DNA of 64,000 bases from Casuarina equisetifolia (GCA_028551475.1 CM052357.1:15299931-15363930), one strand, 5' to 3'. Shown: positions 1-11,068, counted from the stretch's first letter. Numbers and translations are program-made. Notes: generated by a model not told the origin, from the letters alone.

Positions 1-3000
1 GGTTGATTTCAACATGCTGGGGAGATTGCTTCACATTGACTTGAATCATGCCAATCATTTCACCCTGTAATACAGAGTTCTAGGAGGTTAATTAGTAGTG
101 AGTGGAGCAATTTGCATACTTTGGAAATTTTTCTCTAAAGCCAAAAGATTCCTCATTTACATTCCACCATCCATATTCTATCACTGTATATTGTATAATC
201 ACACTGACTGAAGATTAACAGTCCTGACTAGTTGCTACCTACGAGAGAGGGTCATGTACACATACATTGCTATGGTGCCCGGTACCACATTTGTTGATAT
301 AGCTAAGTATCCTTTACAGAAAAATAAAATAAATAAATTGTCATGCTAGAGTGCAATACCCGATTTTCACGCACGATTTTATCTGTAATAATGATAATGC
401 ATAGAAATGTGGACTAGGGTTTTGTAACCATTTAAGAAACTGGGAACAAAAGAATGATGACCCAATAAAAGAATTCTAGATCATGAAATTTGTTTATGGA
501 AGAGAAGTTCTGGATGAGAAAACTAATACCGGATTGTTTAGTGTTGGGATCGGAAAAAAGTAATTATTGGAAGTGAGATCTAAAAGGGTTTCCTAGAGAA
601 GTAAGAGTTAAATCTACTGCAACTCATTCGAGGATGTTTTCACAAGAATAAGAATGTTTTTTAAAAGCCTCTGACCAATTTTGTAGGAAAAATTCTGGGG
701 TGAAAAAAAAAGTGTATAAACTAAACAGTTTAGTATCGATCATAACTTTCTCTTCAAACTCTTCAAATGAAATGATATTAAGTGCATTAGAAAGCTAATT
801 AGCGGCCCACAAATTGACAGTTAGAAGATTTTTGGGATCGCTTTATTTGGAGAGTCAAACAAGTATAACAATTTGATAGTCTATTTTCGGCCGACAGGAG
901 CCTCCGGATGTTAAAGGAAAAAAGGAACCCCAACTTGTTTGGGCCTAGATAGCATTATAGTTTTAGGAACTCCGCAAAATTTGTTCAGACTGTAATGCCT
1001 AAGTCCTTTGTGTGCTCACATGTAGGTGAAGTTAAAGAGAGAAAAGGCTTGGTGGTATAGCGGATCACTGGATTAGCTTGAATTATATTCCATATGAAGG
1101 AAATGAAAGGACAGCCCTAGTAAGAAAGCAAAATATGGATTTAGGCATAGCTGCAAAGCCTCAAATGCGTTAAATCGATGATTGGAAATTGGTGAATAAG
1201 GCTGACCCAATTCTTGCACATCCCTAAGCACAAAAGAGTAGACACGATAACAACCTTGCAATATATATTTTGCACAATCATTTGAGAATGCTGAATGAGT
1301 GGTTCTTCTTATCTATTTTCTAATCCATTTGGACAGTTTCTTCAAATTAAGGTTAAGAAATCTTAATTTATACTGCTGAAGTCACTTATATTCTTCTTGG
1401 TTAACTCTTGAATGTTTGTTGATAATGAAATAATATCTTATCTGTTTGATGTTGTGTGATATTTGGGTCCTTCCCAGGCTGACATTGAACACTTTTCAGC
1501 TGCTAACCATTGTCAATAATGAATGTCAAATGAATCGAATGCAGGTTTACAGTGGTAACACGATTACCTTCAAGTTAAACACCTTGCATTCCTCCTTGGC
1601 CTGTGAAATACAAAGAAAACAGATAACTGAGATCCTCATTTATAAGGTAGATATCAACTTTTATTAGTGAAACTTCCCATCTTAAAAAACAAGTAGCAAA
1701 GATTAAACCATGAGCAAGGTGATACATGTAGAGTATAGCTAGAAGGATTAACGTCAATGAACCATTGATCCTAAAGAAACCAAAATTTATTTGGACATTT
1801 TTCACAAGCAGCCCATTAGATGATTGGCAATATCTGTAGCTCCATGCAATCCTTGAATTGTCCAAAAGCGACAATACATACACTCCCTTCAGTAACCTCG
1901 CTGACCAGGGAATTGCTTCTTAAGTAAGAGCATGAATATTACAAGCACAAAACCCCAACTAGAAGGCTAAAAGTTCATTCTCTTCTGTAAATAGATCTTA
2001 GATTTACCACGTGGCTCTTGATTTAATTGGTTTTGGCATTGGGAAACACAAAACATGGATGACTAAAAGACAAGGATAGCAAAGACTAAAATTTTTGTTA
2101 GAAGGCCTAAAGATTAATCCAAAAATCAACTCATAAATTAGAGAAGGACAATTCTTTCATTTAAAATTTATCTTAAAATTGTACATTTCCAATTTGAGAA
2201 TATTATAACAAACTTTATTCTCTCACATTAAAAAGGCAAGTAAGACAATTTGCCTGTATAAGGAAACTTGGTTAGTCCTTCCATTGGATTTGACCTTTTG
2301 AGATGGAACCTAAGTTCATGACATTATGGTTCTTAAAGACCCAAATATATTGAGAGGTCATTCTCATACCAATAAAGATTGAGAAATAACATGGATAAAG
2401 TTGATTAATTAATATAATATCAAAATTTAAGTAAGCTTCATTTAAAAAATTTACCTCTCTAGTGTAGCCTTAAACAAGCCCCATAACTACAACTCATTAG
2501 GTTTAAGTCTATATCTTGATGGAATGCCTCCATTGGTAAGGGGGTCTGCTTACCCAATGTTTATGCAAGAGACAAACAAAAAACCAAAACATCAAACTGG
2601 GCGTTGTGTACCTAGTTTTACATCGTTATAGATTCCTACCAGATACATCTTGGTTTGGAATGAAACGGTTTCTTCTGATTTTTCCTCTTTAATTATCTTG
2701 CAGACTATCCAAAATAAAACGGGTAGGAAGTAATATTACTAAACCACAACTGGGTTCGTACATAGTTTTTGATACCAAGTATTTATGAAACAGTTGCAAT
2801 CTTCAACATGGGATTGCAGGACATTATAGGAAATCAACGTATCTTATTAAGGAGAATTTCCTTTATTCAATGATTTTCAATCTGATATTAACGGGATACA
2901 ACAATAAACGTCAAACAAATCCTGGAGATTTAACAACTACACATCTTATGCAATTACCATAAATTCCCCTACAGAAAACGAGGAGTTTAACAAATGATGA

Positions 3001-3342
3001 ATTTTTGGACTGATTTTACTAGATACTATTAGAGAATCCCGAGGACCGTTGGTCCATTGCTTTATCTGATTTGTATTGTCCATCAGTTACTTAGTTGTAC
3101 TTGTTCTTGCTGGGTAGTTTTGGTTGTAATTTGTATATTGGTTGTGTTCTTCTTTTTACTGATGTAACCATTGTATATTTTGACACGAGAATGAATGCAA
3201 TTGCATACATACTGCAGTTCCTCATGTCCTGTCAAGGAGGTCATCATCAAACTTTTCCAACTATGGCGCTAACTATTTTGGACTAACAAATACTAGTCAG
3301 TCACTGGACCAGGAAAACAGATGCAAATCCGACTCAATTGTT
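1..3342. other. Gene-poor AT-rich stretch, no recognised gene
   Basis: I read both strands and found only short open frames with no family motif. The missing downstream exons of the RFC3-like gene at 3484-4457 (minus) would have to lie here or beyond the left edge. I looked for the clamp-loader sensor and C-terminal motifs on the minus strand and did not see them. No LTR ends, tRNA box or tandem array stood out. Confidence 0.5.
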
Positions 3343-3483
3343 TCAATTTATCGTGATATATAAAACTGCTTTGGGCCTAAAAAGATGGAGCACGCCTTCA
3401 AAGAGCGTGAAGGACTGTGCAAGCCTTTCAAAGAATTTCCCTGGATTGTGTTTCGTCGTAGCGTACACATAGGAAGATATTAC

Positions 3484-4457
3484 CTGTACCCCATCGGCTC
3501 CAAAAGCCTCCCGGAGCATCGCGCGGATCATGGTACTCTTCCCCACTCCTGGTTGTCCTTCAAATATAATATGACCAAAACCCCCCTCTCTTATCTGTAT
3601 GCCAAACTCAAGCTCAGAACTCATATGATTGAAGAATAATTCATGCAGATCTATTCATAACTTATTTCCATTGATAATAAAAGAAACTATAAGACGAGGT
3701 GATACTTTACCAAATCTCGTAGTTCATTGGCTTTGTCTCGATTGCAGATGAAGTCTTCTAAAGCCTTGGGCTGGTACTTTTCTGCCCATGTAAACTTTTT
3801 TTCATTCCCCTTTCCATTGCTATCTTTCTGAATAACTTTTTTCCTTGATGGCGATACTAATGTTGGTGGTGGTGCGGTTGCGGGTGCTGTTACTCTCTCC
3901 CTCAATGGCTTCTTCTTAACTAGCAAAGTGTTCTCGCTCATTCCACTTATTTTCTCACGCATCTCTTTCAAGATATCTTTTGACATTGTTGATGATGGTG
4001 ATGCTTTCGTCGTCGTGTACGTTCCAGGCTCGCCTTTATCTTGCGAAAAGCAAAAAGTCAGTCTTCTCATTTTAGTGATTAAGGTTGAGAATGAGCTAGA
4101 CGAGGAAACGGAGGTTGCAAGGGTTTGGTTCCCTGGGCTCGATCCTGAAGCTACTGGCGGTTGGGTCATGGGCAATGAACTAACAACCGCTTCGGAATAT
4201 GTCCTACGATTAGAGCAGTTTTCCTTGGTGGCGTTTCTTCTGTTGTGGGCCTCGACATGCTCCTCTGTCTGGTCTGAATGCTTAGATGATCCGCTCTTTC
4301 TCCCCATTAGCCTTCCTACTTCGGTCCTTGAAGAGGAGTTTGATGAGCGAGCTGAACATGTGGATTGGTTGGAAGGGACGAGATTGGGCTGAGAGTGCAG
4401 AGCTCTGGAAAGAGTGGAATCAGATGAGGAGCTTCGGATTGAAGAAGAGCTCGGCAT
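3484..4457 (-). CDS. RFC3-like clamp-loader AAA+ ATPase, N-terminal exons only (partial or truncated)
   Basis: The minus strand encodes a Ser/Arg-rich N-terminal region of about 200 residues, then the clamp-loader signature WAEKYQPKALEDFICNRDKA and, in the next exon, a Walker A motif (FEGQPGVGKST) followed by MIRAMLREAFGADGVQ. This matches plant proteins annotated as replication factor C subunit 3-like; clamp loaders of this family use ATP to open sliding clamps on DNA. Proposed structure: exon 1 4457-3706, an 86-bp intron 3705-3620 (AA|GTATCA ... ATGAG|TT), exon 2 3619-3484, ending at CAG|GTAATA. The join restores frame as ...RDLVN|SELEFG. I chose the ATG at 4457; the same frame stays open upstream to a TAG at 4523-4521, so an upstream exon is possible. 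Walker B, sensor and C-terminal collar regions are not seen, so this is a truncated copy or a gene with very long introns. Confidence 0.75.
3620..3705 (-). other. Short intron in the RFC3-like gene
   Basis: 86-bp GT-AG intron inferred from reading frames. A stronger-looking donor lies 5 bases earlier (TTG|GTAAAG) but gives no in-frame join with the available acceptors. The pyrimidine-rich tract before ATATGAG supports the acceptor. Confidence 0.5.
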
Positions 4458-4523
4458 TAATTTCACTACACTACTGGGTTGCTCAACGTATACAGACGTT
4501 CTTGCTGGAGGCTGAAGATACTA

Positions 4524-4857
4524 GGGTCTTGATGATGATGTGGAAATACCATCTCTTGGTGTTGATGGAAATTTCGAAGGAGGCGATGGAATTTATGAAC
4601 AGTGAGACTTCTGAGTCGACAATAACAATAATAATAATGGTTGCGGACAAACGTTGGGGGAACCTGTGTCCACATCCAGCGGTTCTGAATGTATCTGCCT
4701 AATTGTGAATCATCTGTCTTCCCAAGCCAACCACTGGTATAATCGTTGGTGGATGAGATAGGCTTTCCAATGAGAGAAATCTAACTTTGTGATTACTGAA
4801 GTCCTGGGTCAAGTTCTCGCTGAACCAGGAGAAGAAAAACATAGTTGGATATCAAAA
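4524..4857. other. Spacer between RFC3-like exon and copia element
   Basis: A minus-strand frame at 4675-4466 is open and His-rich but in a different frame from the RFC3-like exon. It could hold an upstream exon or 5' UTR of that gene; nothing decisive is visible. Confidence 0.3.
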
Positions 4858-5425
4858 CGGTAGGCTTAGTATTGATAGAATGGACTACATCCCTTATATA
4901 TAGGAGCCAATTCCATTACAATAAAACAAAAGAAACACTAAGCTGAGACTAGGAAACTTCCTAGTAACTACCAAGTTCCTTGGATGACACCAACCACATC
5001 ATGTCGGTCCTCTCCTTCGCCAGAAAGTCTTCCTCATTCCTTATGAAGCTTTCTCGGGTCGGTGCCCTCACCGGCACCCAAGTCATTGCTTGTGAGTTGG
5101 CTATCATGAACGTTTGATGACTCCGCTTAAGAGGAAGAGTTGGGCTTGATCCCTCTCCTACTTGGAAGGGTTTAAAGGTCGAGCCCTGCAAGGTATCTTT
5201 AGCAACTTTGGGGGCCTTTCCCTTCATCTTCATGTGAGCATTACGGGCGAACATATCTATCACATGAAGGGCTCTTAGGGCATGCACTACATGCGGTTTG
5301 ATTGGCATTGTGACTGGAGTATGGCTTGGCCGTGGAATTTGAACTTCTACATTAACATTTCCTTTAAGAGCCTCAAGTGTTGTCATGGCAGCTTGTCCAC
5401 TGATCATTAGTGCAAAGAAAGTACA
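4858..5425 (-). repeat. 3' LTR of the copia element
   Basis: Shares a long near-identical run with 8610-9187, including GGTAGGCTTAGTATTGATAG near its start and AGAGCCTCAAGTGTTGTCAT near the other end. The right edge is set at a CA dinucleotide where the two copies diverge. It is largely open in the frame continuing from RNase H. Confidence 0.75.
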
Positions 5426-5602
5426 ATCCTTTTCAGTCCTTGGCAAGCTTGGTGTGGTAATGCTGAGCTTATTTCTTAGATTAGTGAATGCCTCCTTAGC
5501 AAGTGGCTTGGTCATGATATCTGTAATGTGAGCAGAACTTGGAATGTGAGCAATAATCAATGTACCTTGACCTACCTTCTCTTGCACGAAGTGAAAGTTC
5601 AC
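4961..5602 (-). pseudogene. Copia RNase H C-terminus fused in frame to an LTR-encoded tail
   Basis: The 213-codon minus-strand frame begins with the standard copia pol ending: FHFVQEKVGQGTLIIAHIPS, then DIMTKPLAKEAF and LRNKL. It continues for about 155 codons through the 3' LTR without a stop, ending at 4961. The LTR part (for example SPTLPLKRSHQTFMIANSQA) matches no domain I know. The related sequence in the other LTR (8707-9187) carries more disruptions. RNase H upstream of 5602 is broken by stops, so no functional polyprotein is made. Confidence 0.7.
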
Positions 5603-5990
5603 TTCGAGATGCTTAGACTAGTTGTGAAATGAAGGCTACACAATAGGAAGGTAGCTAGTGGTTAGCTACACAACAGGGAGGTTGTCATAGTGTAGGATTA
5701 TTGGAGTGAACAAACTAGAACCCAAGTGACGTAGCAAATGAAGTAAACAAGTAATCTTTGCAGTTCCAGCAGCTAGTGCACGATATTTGGCTTCAGTATA
5801 GGACAGAGAAATTGTGCTCTATCTTTTGGTAGTCCAAGACATGAGGTTTGCACCAATGAAGATGCAATACCCAGTGGTAGAGCATTGGGTATTGCATCTA
5901 GCCTAGTCAACGTCCATGAAACCATCAAGGTTCACTGTGCTATGCCGATGGACTTCTATATCATAAGAAGCAATCCCTTAGGGGGGGGGG
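5603..5990 (-). pseudogene. Copia RNase H remnant
   Basis: Minus-strand frames, with stops, give the copia RNase H landmarks TTGYCIFIGANLMSW and SYTEAKYRALAAGTA. Polymerase-side sequence upstream of this ends abruptly at the G16 tract (5981-5996), where a linker-like sequence begins instead of the expected RT palm domain. Confidence 0.7.
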
Positions 5991-5996
5991 GGGGGG
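5981..5996 (+). repeat. Homopolymer G16 with adjacent G-rich tract
   Basis: Sixteen consecutive G followed to about 6030 by further G clusters (GGGG, GGCGGCGCGGCGGG, GGGGG). It lies exactly where copia RNase H coding stops and linker coding starts on the minus strand, so it marks a deletion junction. The tract is a candidate G-quadruplex and is also prone to sequencing length error. Confidence 0.9.
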
Positions 5997-5999
5997 TTG

Positions 6000-6590
6000 G
6001 TGTCGGGGCGGCGCGGCGGGTGGGGGTGAGGTTTAGGATTACCAGAAGCAGAAACAACAGAAAGAGACTCAAGTTGAAGAGCTTTAGAGGTTTCAGAATC
6101 TATTTTGGAGGACAAAATAGATTGAGAAAGCTTTCCACGATGGTTCATATTTAAGCTTGGTGGTTTGTTAATATCTTGGATTTCTTTGCATGAAATTGGC
6201 AATGTTGCTTCTTCATAATCTCCCACAGTAAGCCTCTGGGTAGCAGTTTGTGGTTTGACGTAAAGCTGGGTTATAGCTTTCGTACTTTCCACGTGCATCC
6301 TTCCTCTTTGAGTGCAAATTGGGTCCACTTATATAAGGCAATGCTGGAGAATAATTTGTGCAATTGTGCTGGATTTGGGTGTAGTCCTGTGAGAATTCCT
6401 TGCTATTTTCCTTGCTATTTGATATAATGGGATGCAATGGAAAGTTCAACAAAGCGTGTTGTGGCAAAGGACTATTAGAGTGACTGATGATAGGGTCGTT
6501 AGGAGATGAGGTGGTGTGTAATGAATTAATGGAAGGAGGATCGTGTGTGGTACTTGTTAATAAAGAGGGGTCCGAAAGTCTTTGAAGATT
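6000..6590 (-). pseudogene. Copia linker between integrase and RT (noncatalytic)
   Basis: Minus-strand frames 5978-6328 and 6213-6467 are Pro/Ser/Asn/Gln-rich with no catalytic motif, as expected of the variable region between copia integrase and RT. The two frames overlap, showing at least one frameshift. The position directly upstream of RNase H is anomalous because RT is missing. Confidence 0.5.
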
Positions 6591-6596
6591 TGTCCT

Positions 6597-6842
6597 TTAT
6601 GCGTAAATGTCTCTTGTTTCATTAATGGTTGGTTCTTCATGAGCTTCTAACAATGTTTTTGTGGCAGTTTCTTTGTTTGAATTTCCGACAAATGGAAAAA
6701 CATTCTCTTCAAAAATCACATGATATAAGATGAAGATCTTGCTTGTTGGTGGATGAAGGCAATGATATCCCCTATGTTGGGTGCTGTAACTTATGAAAAT
6801 ACAGGGAACATATTTGGTAGCTAACTTTTTAGTCATACTCAT
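6597..6842 (-). pseudogene. Copia integrase C-terminal (GKGY-like) segment
   Basis: The minus-strand frame contains KLATKYVPCIFISYSTQHRG, a Tyr-His-Cys-Leu run and then VIFEENVFPF. This is the copia integrase tail in which a 'GYS..QKGY' block is followed by 'V.F.E..FPF'. The integrase catalytic core to the right (about 7000-7900) is recognisable only in scattered, stop-ridden frames. Confidence 0.7.
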
Positions 6843-7899
6843 TCATGAGAAAGGATAGTACTAAGTGCCAAATAATCTTAAGGAACCATAATCTGGAATG
6901 CGGTGGTAGATTTTTTCAAAAAGTGACTCATGTTGGTAATCTATTAATGATGTATACTACAATAAGGAAGGCTTCTATCCAATATTTGGGCTGTGAATGT
7001 GAGTTTAGTAGCATGGAACATCCTAGCTCAAAAATATGACCGTGCTTCTATTACACTATTCCATTTTGTTGAAGAATATATGGACAAGAGGGCTGAAGGA
7101 AGGTTGATAATTTTTTATTGATATATTCTCTACCATTGTCTGAGTGGAGTATTTTCACCTTTGTGTCAAGTTTTTTTTTCCACTATAGTTTTGAAGGTGA
7201 TAAAAATTTGAAAAATTTCAGACTTTTTCTTCATGGGTAAAACTAGGTAAAACAAGTGCATTCATCAACCATAATGTAATAATAGAAAAAGTCCTAACAA
7301 GATGGTACTAAGGATGGTCCCCATAAGTCACTATGTATTCCTTCCAAAGGAATGCTAGATTTGTAAGAGGAATTGGAAAATGATCGATTGACTTTTGCTT
7401 GTCAAACATGTCAAGCAAGTACTAGGTATTTCCCCTTTTTATTTTGACATGTCCCACAGTCTAAAGAATTTTCAAAATTCTCATATTTGCATGTCTATTT
7501 CCTTTGTGCCATGTACTACCATCAATAGTCTATTGTTGGTAAGAAAAGTAGGCTTGGATTTTATTGTTGGTAGTATATAAAGGTCTTCCTTCCTTTATCC
7601 CTTAAGGAGGAGTTCCTGGTGTTTAGATCCTTAACAACAAAGGAATTGCTATCAAAAGTCACTTCACATGGTTAATCATCTATTATTTTTAAAATGGATA
7701 GAAATTTTTGTTTTATTTCTAGAGCAACTAGGAGGAAATTAACTACAAAGGTCCATGTGTAAGCTTAATAGTTCCAATATGCATTATAGGCAATTTTTAT
7801 TCATTTCCAATCAAATTAAAATTTGTACCTCTATATGGTATTGAGGACATAAGTGTACCTAAGGATTTTGCTATGTGTGTAGTAACTCCAGAGTCAGTC

Positions 7900-8609
7900 A
7901 CCCATTTTTTAGAGTTAGGTTCATGACCTTGTAATGCTGCTAGAGCCTTCGGTATATTTTGTGCTTGAAATGTATGATCAAAATGACTCTAGCATTCAAA
8001 TGCTATATGACCTATTTTTCCACAAATTTGACAAGAGGGAATGTTACATGACGGTAGGTTAGTGGGAATACCTGAAGGTTTTTCTCGTTGGTTGGCATGT
8101 TCCTACCGCTGACATGAGGAGTGGTTTCAATTGCTAAAAGTAGAAGGTTCAAAACCTCTTCCTTGAGAGGTGAAATGTCTAGATTGGCCATGGCCTCAAG
8201 ATCTGTTCCTTCCGCCACGGCCTCCTTGATGTGTAGAGAAAGCTACATTTTCATTGGTGGTTGCAGTAATTGTTGGATACCGTTTGCGATGTGCTTCGAA
8301 GGCTTGGGATATTGCCTCGTTGAAAGCTGAAATGGATGGCTTGAACATAACGGCCTTGAAGGAGTCATAGTTTTTTCCTAGACTTTCAAGTAAGCGGAAA
8401 GTCTTTGCTAAGTCGCTTAGTGTTTGCTGATGGAGTTGAGATGATTCAATAAGCTTTTGAACTCAATTAGGAAGGTTGATAAAGTTTTAACTTCTCTTTG
8501 TAGTTTGTGAATTTGTGACAGGAGATCAAATTCACGAGCCTTAGTATGCTTAGCAAAATGATTTGCAAGTGCATTCCATACTTGAGTTACTATATCAAGT
8601 TCAAAGATA
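7900..8609 (-). pseudogene. Copia gag remnant with CCHC zinc knuckle
   Basis: On the minus strand, 8042-8001 encodes CQICGKIGHIAFEC, a CX2CX4HX4C nucleic-acid-binding knuckle. Upstream (8600-8290) frames read VWNALANHFAKHT, then a leucine-rich stretch and FKAVMFKPSISAFNEAISQA, typical of copia gag (UBN2 type). The reading starts at the LTR boundary at 8610 without a leader, so the first part of gag and the primer-binding site are deleted. Confidence 0.75.
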
Positions 8610-9187
8610 TGGTAGGCTTAGTATTGATAGAATGGACTACATTGAAAGAGGTAAGGCATCCCTTGTATATAGGAACCGAGTCCATTCCAATAAAACAAAA
8701 GAAATACTAAGCTAAAACTAGGAAACTTCCTAGTAACTACCAAATTCCATGGATGGCACCAACCACAACATGTCGGTCCTCTCCTTCTCCAGAAAGTCTT
8801 CCTTATTCCTTAAGAAGCTTTGTTGGGTTGATGCCCTCACTGGCACCTAAGTCATTGCTTACGGGTTGGCTATTATGAACGTTTGATAACTCCACTTGAC
8901 AGGAAGAGTTAGGCTTGATCCTTCTCCTGCTTGGAAGGGTTTAAAGGCCAAGGCCTACAAGGTGTCTTTAGCAACTTTGGGGGCCCTTCCCTTCATCTTC
9001 ATGTGAGCATTATGAGCCAACATTTATCACATGAAAGGCTCTTGTGTGCACTACTTGCGGTTTGGCTGACATTGTGAATGGATTATAGCTTGGCTATGGA
9101 ATTTGAACTTCTATGTTAACATTTCCTCTAAGAGCCTCAAGTGTTGTCATGGCAACTTGTCCGCTGATCATTAGTGTAGAGAAAGCA
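8610..9187 (-). repeat. 5' LTR of the copia element
   Basis: Direct repeat of 4858-5425 with small indels (for example an extra TGAAAGAGGTAAGG near 8643) and scattered substitutions. It abuts internal gag sequence at 8609. Confidence 0.75.
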
Positions 9188-9194
9188 TGATCCT

Positions 9195-9529
9195 ATTTTC
9201 TAAGTACCTGTTAGTGTTTCCTATTGTTAGGGGCCTTGTCCATCCTTCCTCTTAATGTTTAGTAAATAGTATTAGCATAATCATGGCAACGAGGATTTAC
9301 CATAAGAATTTAAGCTTTTGGTCTTACTATGGCTACCTGGTCTGGAGAAGTATCGTAATTGTATCTTTTTCCTCTATGTTCTACATAGAAATATATGAAA
9401 TAAGCTGTCCAAAAGATATCCGGTGCATATTGGACATGATAATTTTTTTCTTTTCATTTCTTTCCTTTTTGATGAATATAGTTATGCATCTAAGGTAAAC
9501 TGTTCGACATTGAGCTCTTAAATGTCGAG
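9195..9529. other. Unassigned spacer
   Basis: T-rich sequence right of the copia element. A short plus frame (9283-9498) is hydrophobic and looks non-coding. No splice or transposon signal is convincing apart from the possible coding extension noted in the next entry. Confidence 0.3.
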
Positions 9530-9766
9530 ATGCCATTGGTGATTGATGATTGGACTGTCACGGCAGATAAGTTCAACGGTAAAAGAGGCACTTTCGTGCT
9601 GGAGCAAAACTACACTTACTTTCACTTTGATTTTGGTTGCATGACGCTAGAAGGGAAACTTAGACACTACAGAAGAAAAACGAGATCGGTTTCATCAAAC
9701 CCGACTGAGCAAAACTGGCATCAACGATTCTTTTTCCAAGAGATACAGATTCATTTTCTTGTATAA
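9530..9766 (+). CDS. Orphan ORF, possible terminal exon of an unrecognised gene
   Basis: The plus frame reads MPLVIDDWTVTADKF, then RGTFVLEQNYTYFHFDFG and ends at 9766 with a stop. It is also open upstream to about 9497 (KLFDIELLNVE), after a possible acceptor CATCTAAG. The residue composition resembles real coding sequence more than the surrounding frames do, and AT-rich 3'-UTR-like sequence follows. I do not recognise the family. It could be the last exon of a gene whose upstream exons were displaced by the copia insertion, or chance. Confidence 0.3.
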   Translation: MPLVIDDWTVTADKFNGKRGTFVLEQNYTYFHFDFGCMTLEGKLRHYRRKTRSVSSNPTEQNWHQRFFFQEIQIHFLV

Positions 9767-10309
9767 GTTACGGCCATCTATAGCATTTTGTAAGGTTTTA
9801 TGCTATGGTTTCATACGTTCTTGAGCTAGGTTCGTTGTCCGACTCTTTGGTTGTACGTAACTCGTTTTAATTCAATATAAACATTCTCAAACGTTTGCCA
9901 ATTCCTTTTTCCTGATGGTACCACAACAGCACGTTCTTGCACCAAACATTAGATAAATTGCAGTAGAGTTACTGTTGTCGGTGTTTTCCTTTCACCTTTA
10001 ATACATCATGTGAAATCTGGAGCTCGAGTGCTCGGATTTATGAAGCAATGGTTGGATTAAACTTGTTTATTAACAAAAGCAAACCATTCCTACAAGGGAA
10101 AGAAATGATTCCTGTATACAACATGAATAAAAATGGACCAAGAAACTATCATGAGTCTTCACGGTTTCCGGCATCTTGTCGTTTGCCTTGTGTCGATGCA
10201 GGAGAAAGCAAATGCCTTGCCTTGGCATGTAAGGCAAGCCAGGCTTAGCATTGTGCAGAATTGGTTACCTTCTTGGGAATCATTTGTTGACCTTCCACCA
10301 TGATAGTCG
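9767..10309. other. Unassigned spacer
   Basis: No gene or repeat recognised. A short plus frame at 10048-10248 has no family motif. Confidence 0.3.
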
Positions 10310-10900
10310 TTTGTACAAGAGATAACAACAGTAACGAACCCCTAATATGTCTATTAAGGGATCTTCAGTTCCAACATGCTTTATTTGATTACCCTATTAG
10401 TTATTTTCTCATAATGTAGTAGTCAACTTCAATATGTTTCATATACTAATAGAAAATCAAATTTGGTTACAAGCTTTGAGGTGGCCTTCTTATCACAATA
10501 CAATGTCATTAGTCAGGGCACAATAGTATATAGATCTCTAAATAGACCCAACACCAAAAATGATCTAAAAAAGTGTGACCATCATAGCATGATACTTTGT
10601 TTCAGTTTAAGTTCTAGATATCATTCCTTGTTTCTTGTTTTCGATAATACCAAAGCATTTCCAAGCATAATACAAAATTCAATAAGTGATTTCCTTCCCA
10701 TGTGACATGTACCATAATCCAAGTCACTGTTAGCTTGCATTTCAAATCCACCTAGATAAAGGGTGTATAGGCCTAATCTTGCGCAACCCTCTAAGTATCT
10801 TACTAACTTGATGATTGTTTTCGTATATGCCTTCTTGGGTGCATGCATAAATTGAATCAAATTGTGGATGAATATAAGATGTTAGACCTAGTTACACTAA
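10310..10900 (-). pseudogene. Copia RT/RNase H remnant
   Basis: The minus strand gives the copia blocks IQFMHAPKKAY...LVRYLEGCARLGLY, NSDLDYGTCHMGRKSL (RNase H first acidic region), ETKYHAM and a degenerate LADIF-like end. Several stops and frameshifts interrupt it. It is a separate fragment from the 4.9-9.2 kb element, and no LTRs were found beside it. Confidence 0.7.
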
Positions 10901-11051
10901 GGTAAACGAGTTTGCTTAAGAGTTATTGGTAATTCAAGATATCTTTGAATGTTAGATCATTATCTTATGGAATAGGTGCTCCTTGGTCATACTTGATTAA
11001 TGTTATTGTAAGTACTATGCTTGCCTTGAGAGAGAAAGAGAAAGAGAAAGC

Positions 11052-11068
11052 GGGGGGGGGGGGGGGGG
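11052..11068 (+). repeat. Homopolymer G17
   Basis: Seventeen consecutive G preceded by AGAGAAAGAGAAAGAGAAAG. This is the second long G tract in the window. Confidence 0.9.

Larger units (their letters stand above)
4858..9187 (-). mobile_element. Ty1/copia LTR retrotransposon, degenerate, minus strand
   Basis: Two direct repeats of about 570-580 bp (near 4858-5425 and 8610-9187) flank minus-strand copia coding remnants in family order. From right to left these are gag of the UBN2 type (8600-8100), a CCHC zinc knuckle near 8016-8042, integrase remnants (about 7900-7000), the copia integrase tail (6842-6597), a linker, and RNase H (about 5990-5480). The reverse transcriptase core expected between linker and RNase H is absent. 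The 5' LTR runs straight into the middle of gag, so the primer site and gag start are also lost. I could not find a matching target-site duplication. The element cannot be autonomous. Confidence 0.85.

Noticed and set aside
3928..4392. 154-codon plus-strand frame
   Set aside because: Exactly antisense to the RFC3-like exon 1; the minus strand carries the family motifs.
5885..6154. Plus-strand frame with poly-Gly
   Set aside because: Produced by the G16 tract inside the copia remnant; the real coding trace is on the minus strand.
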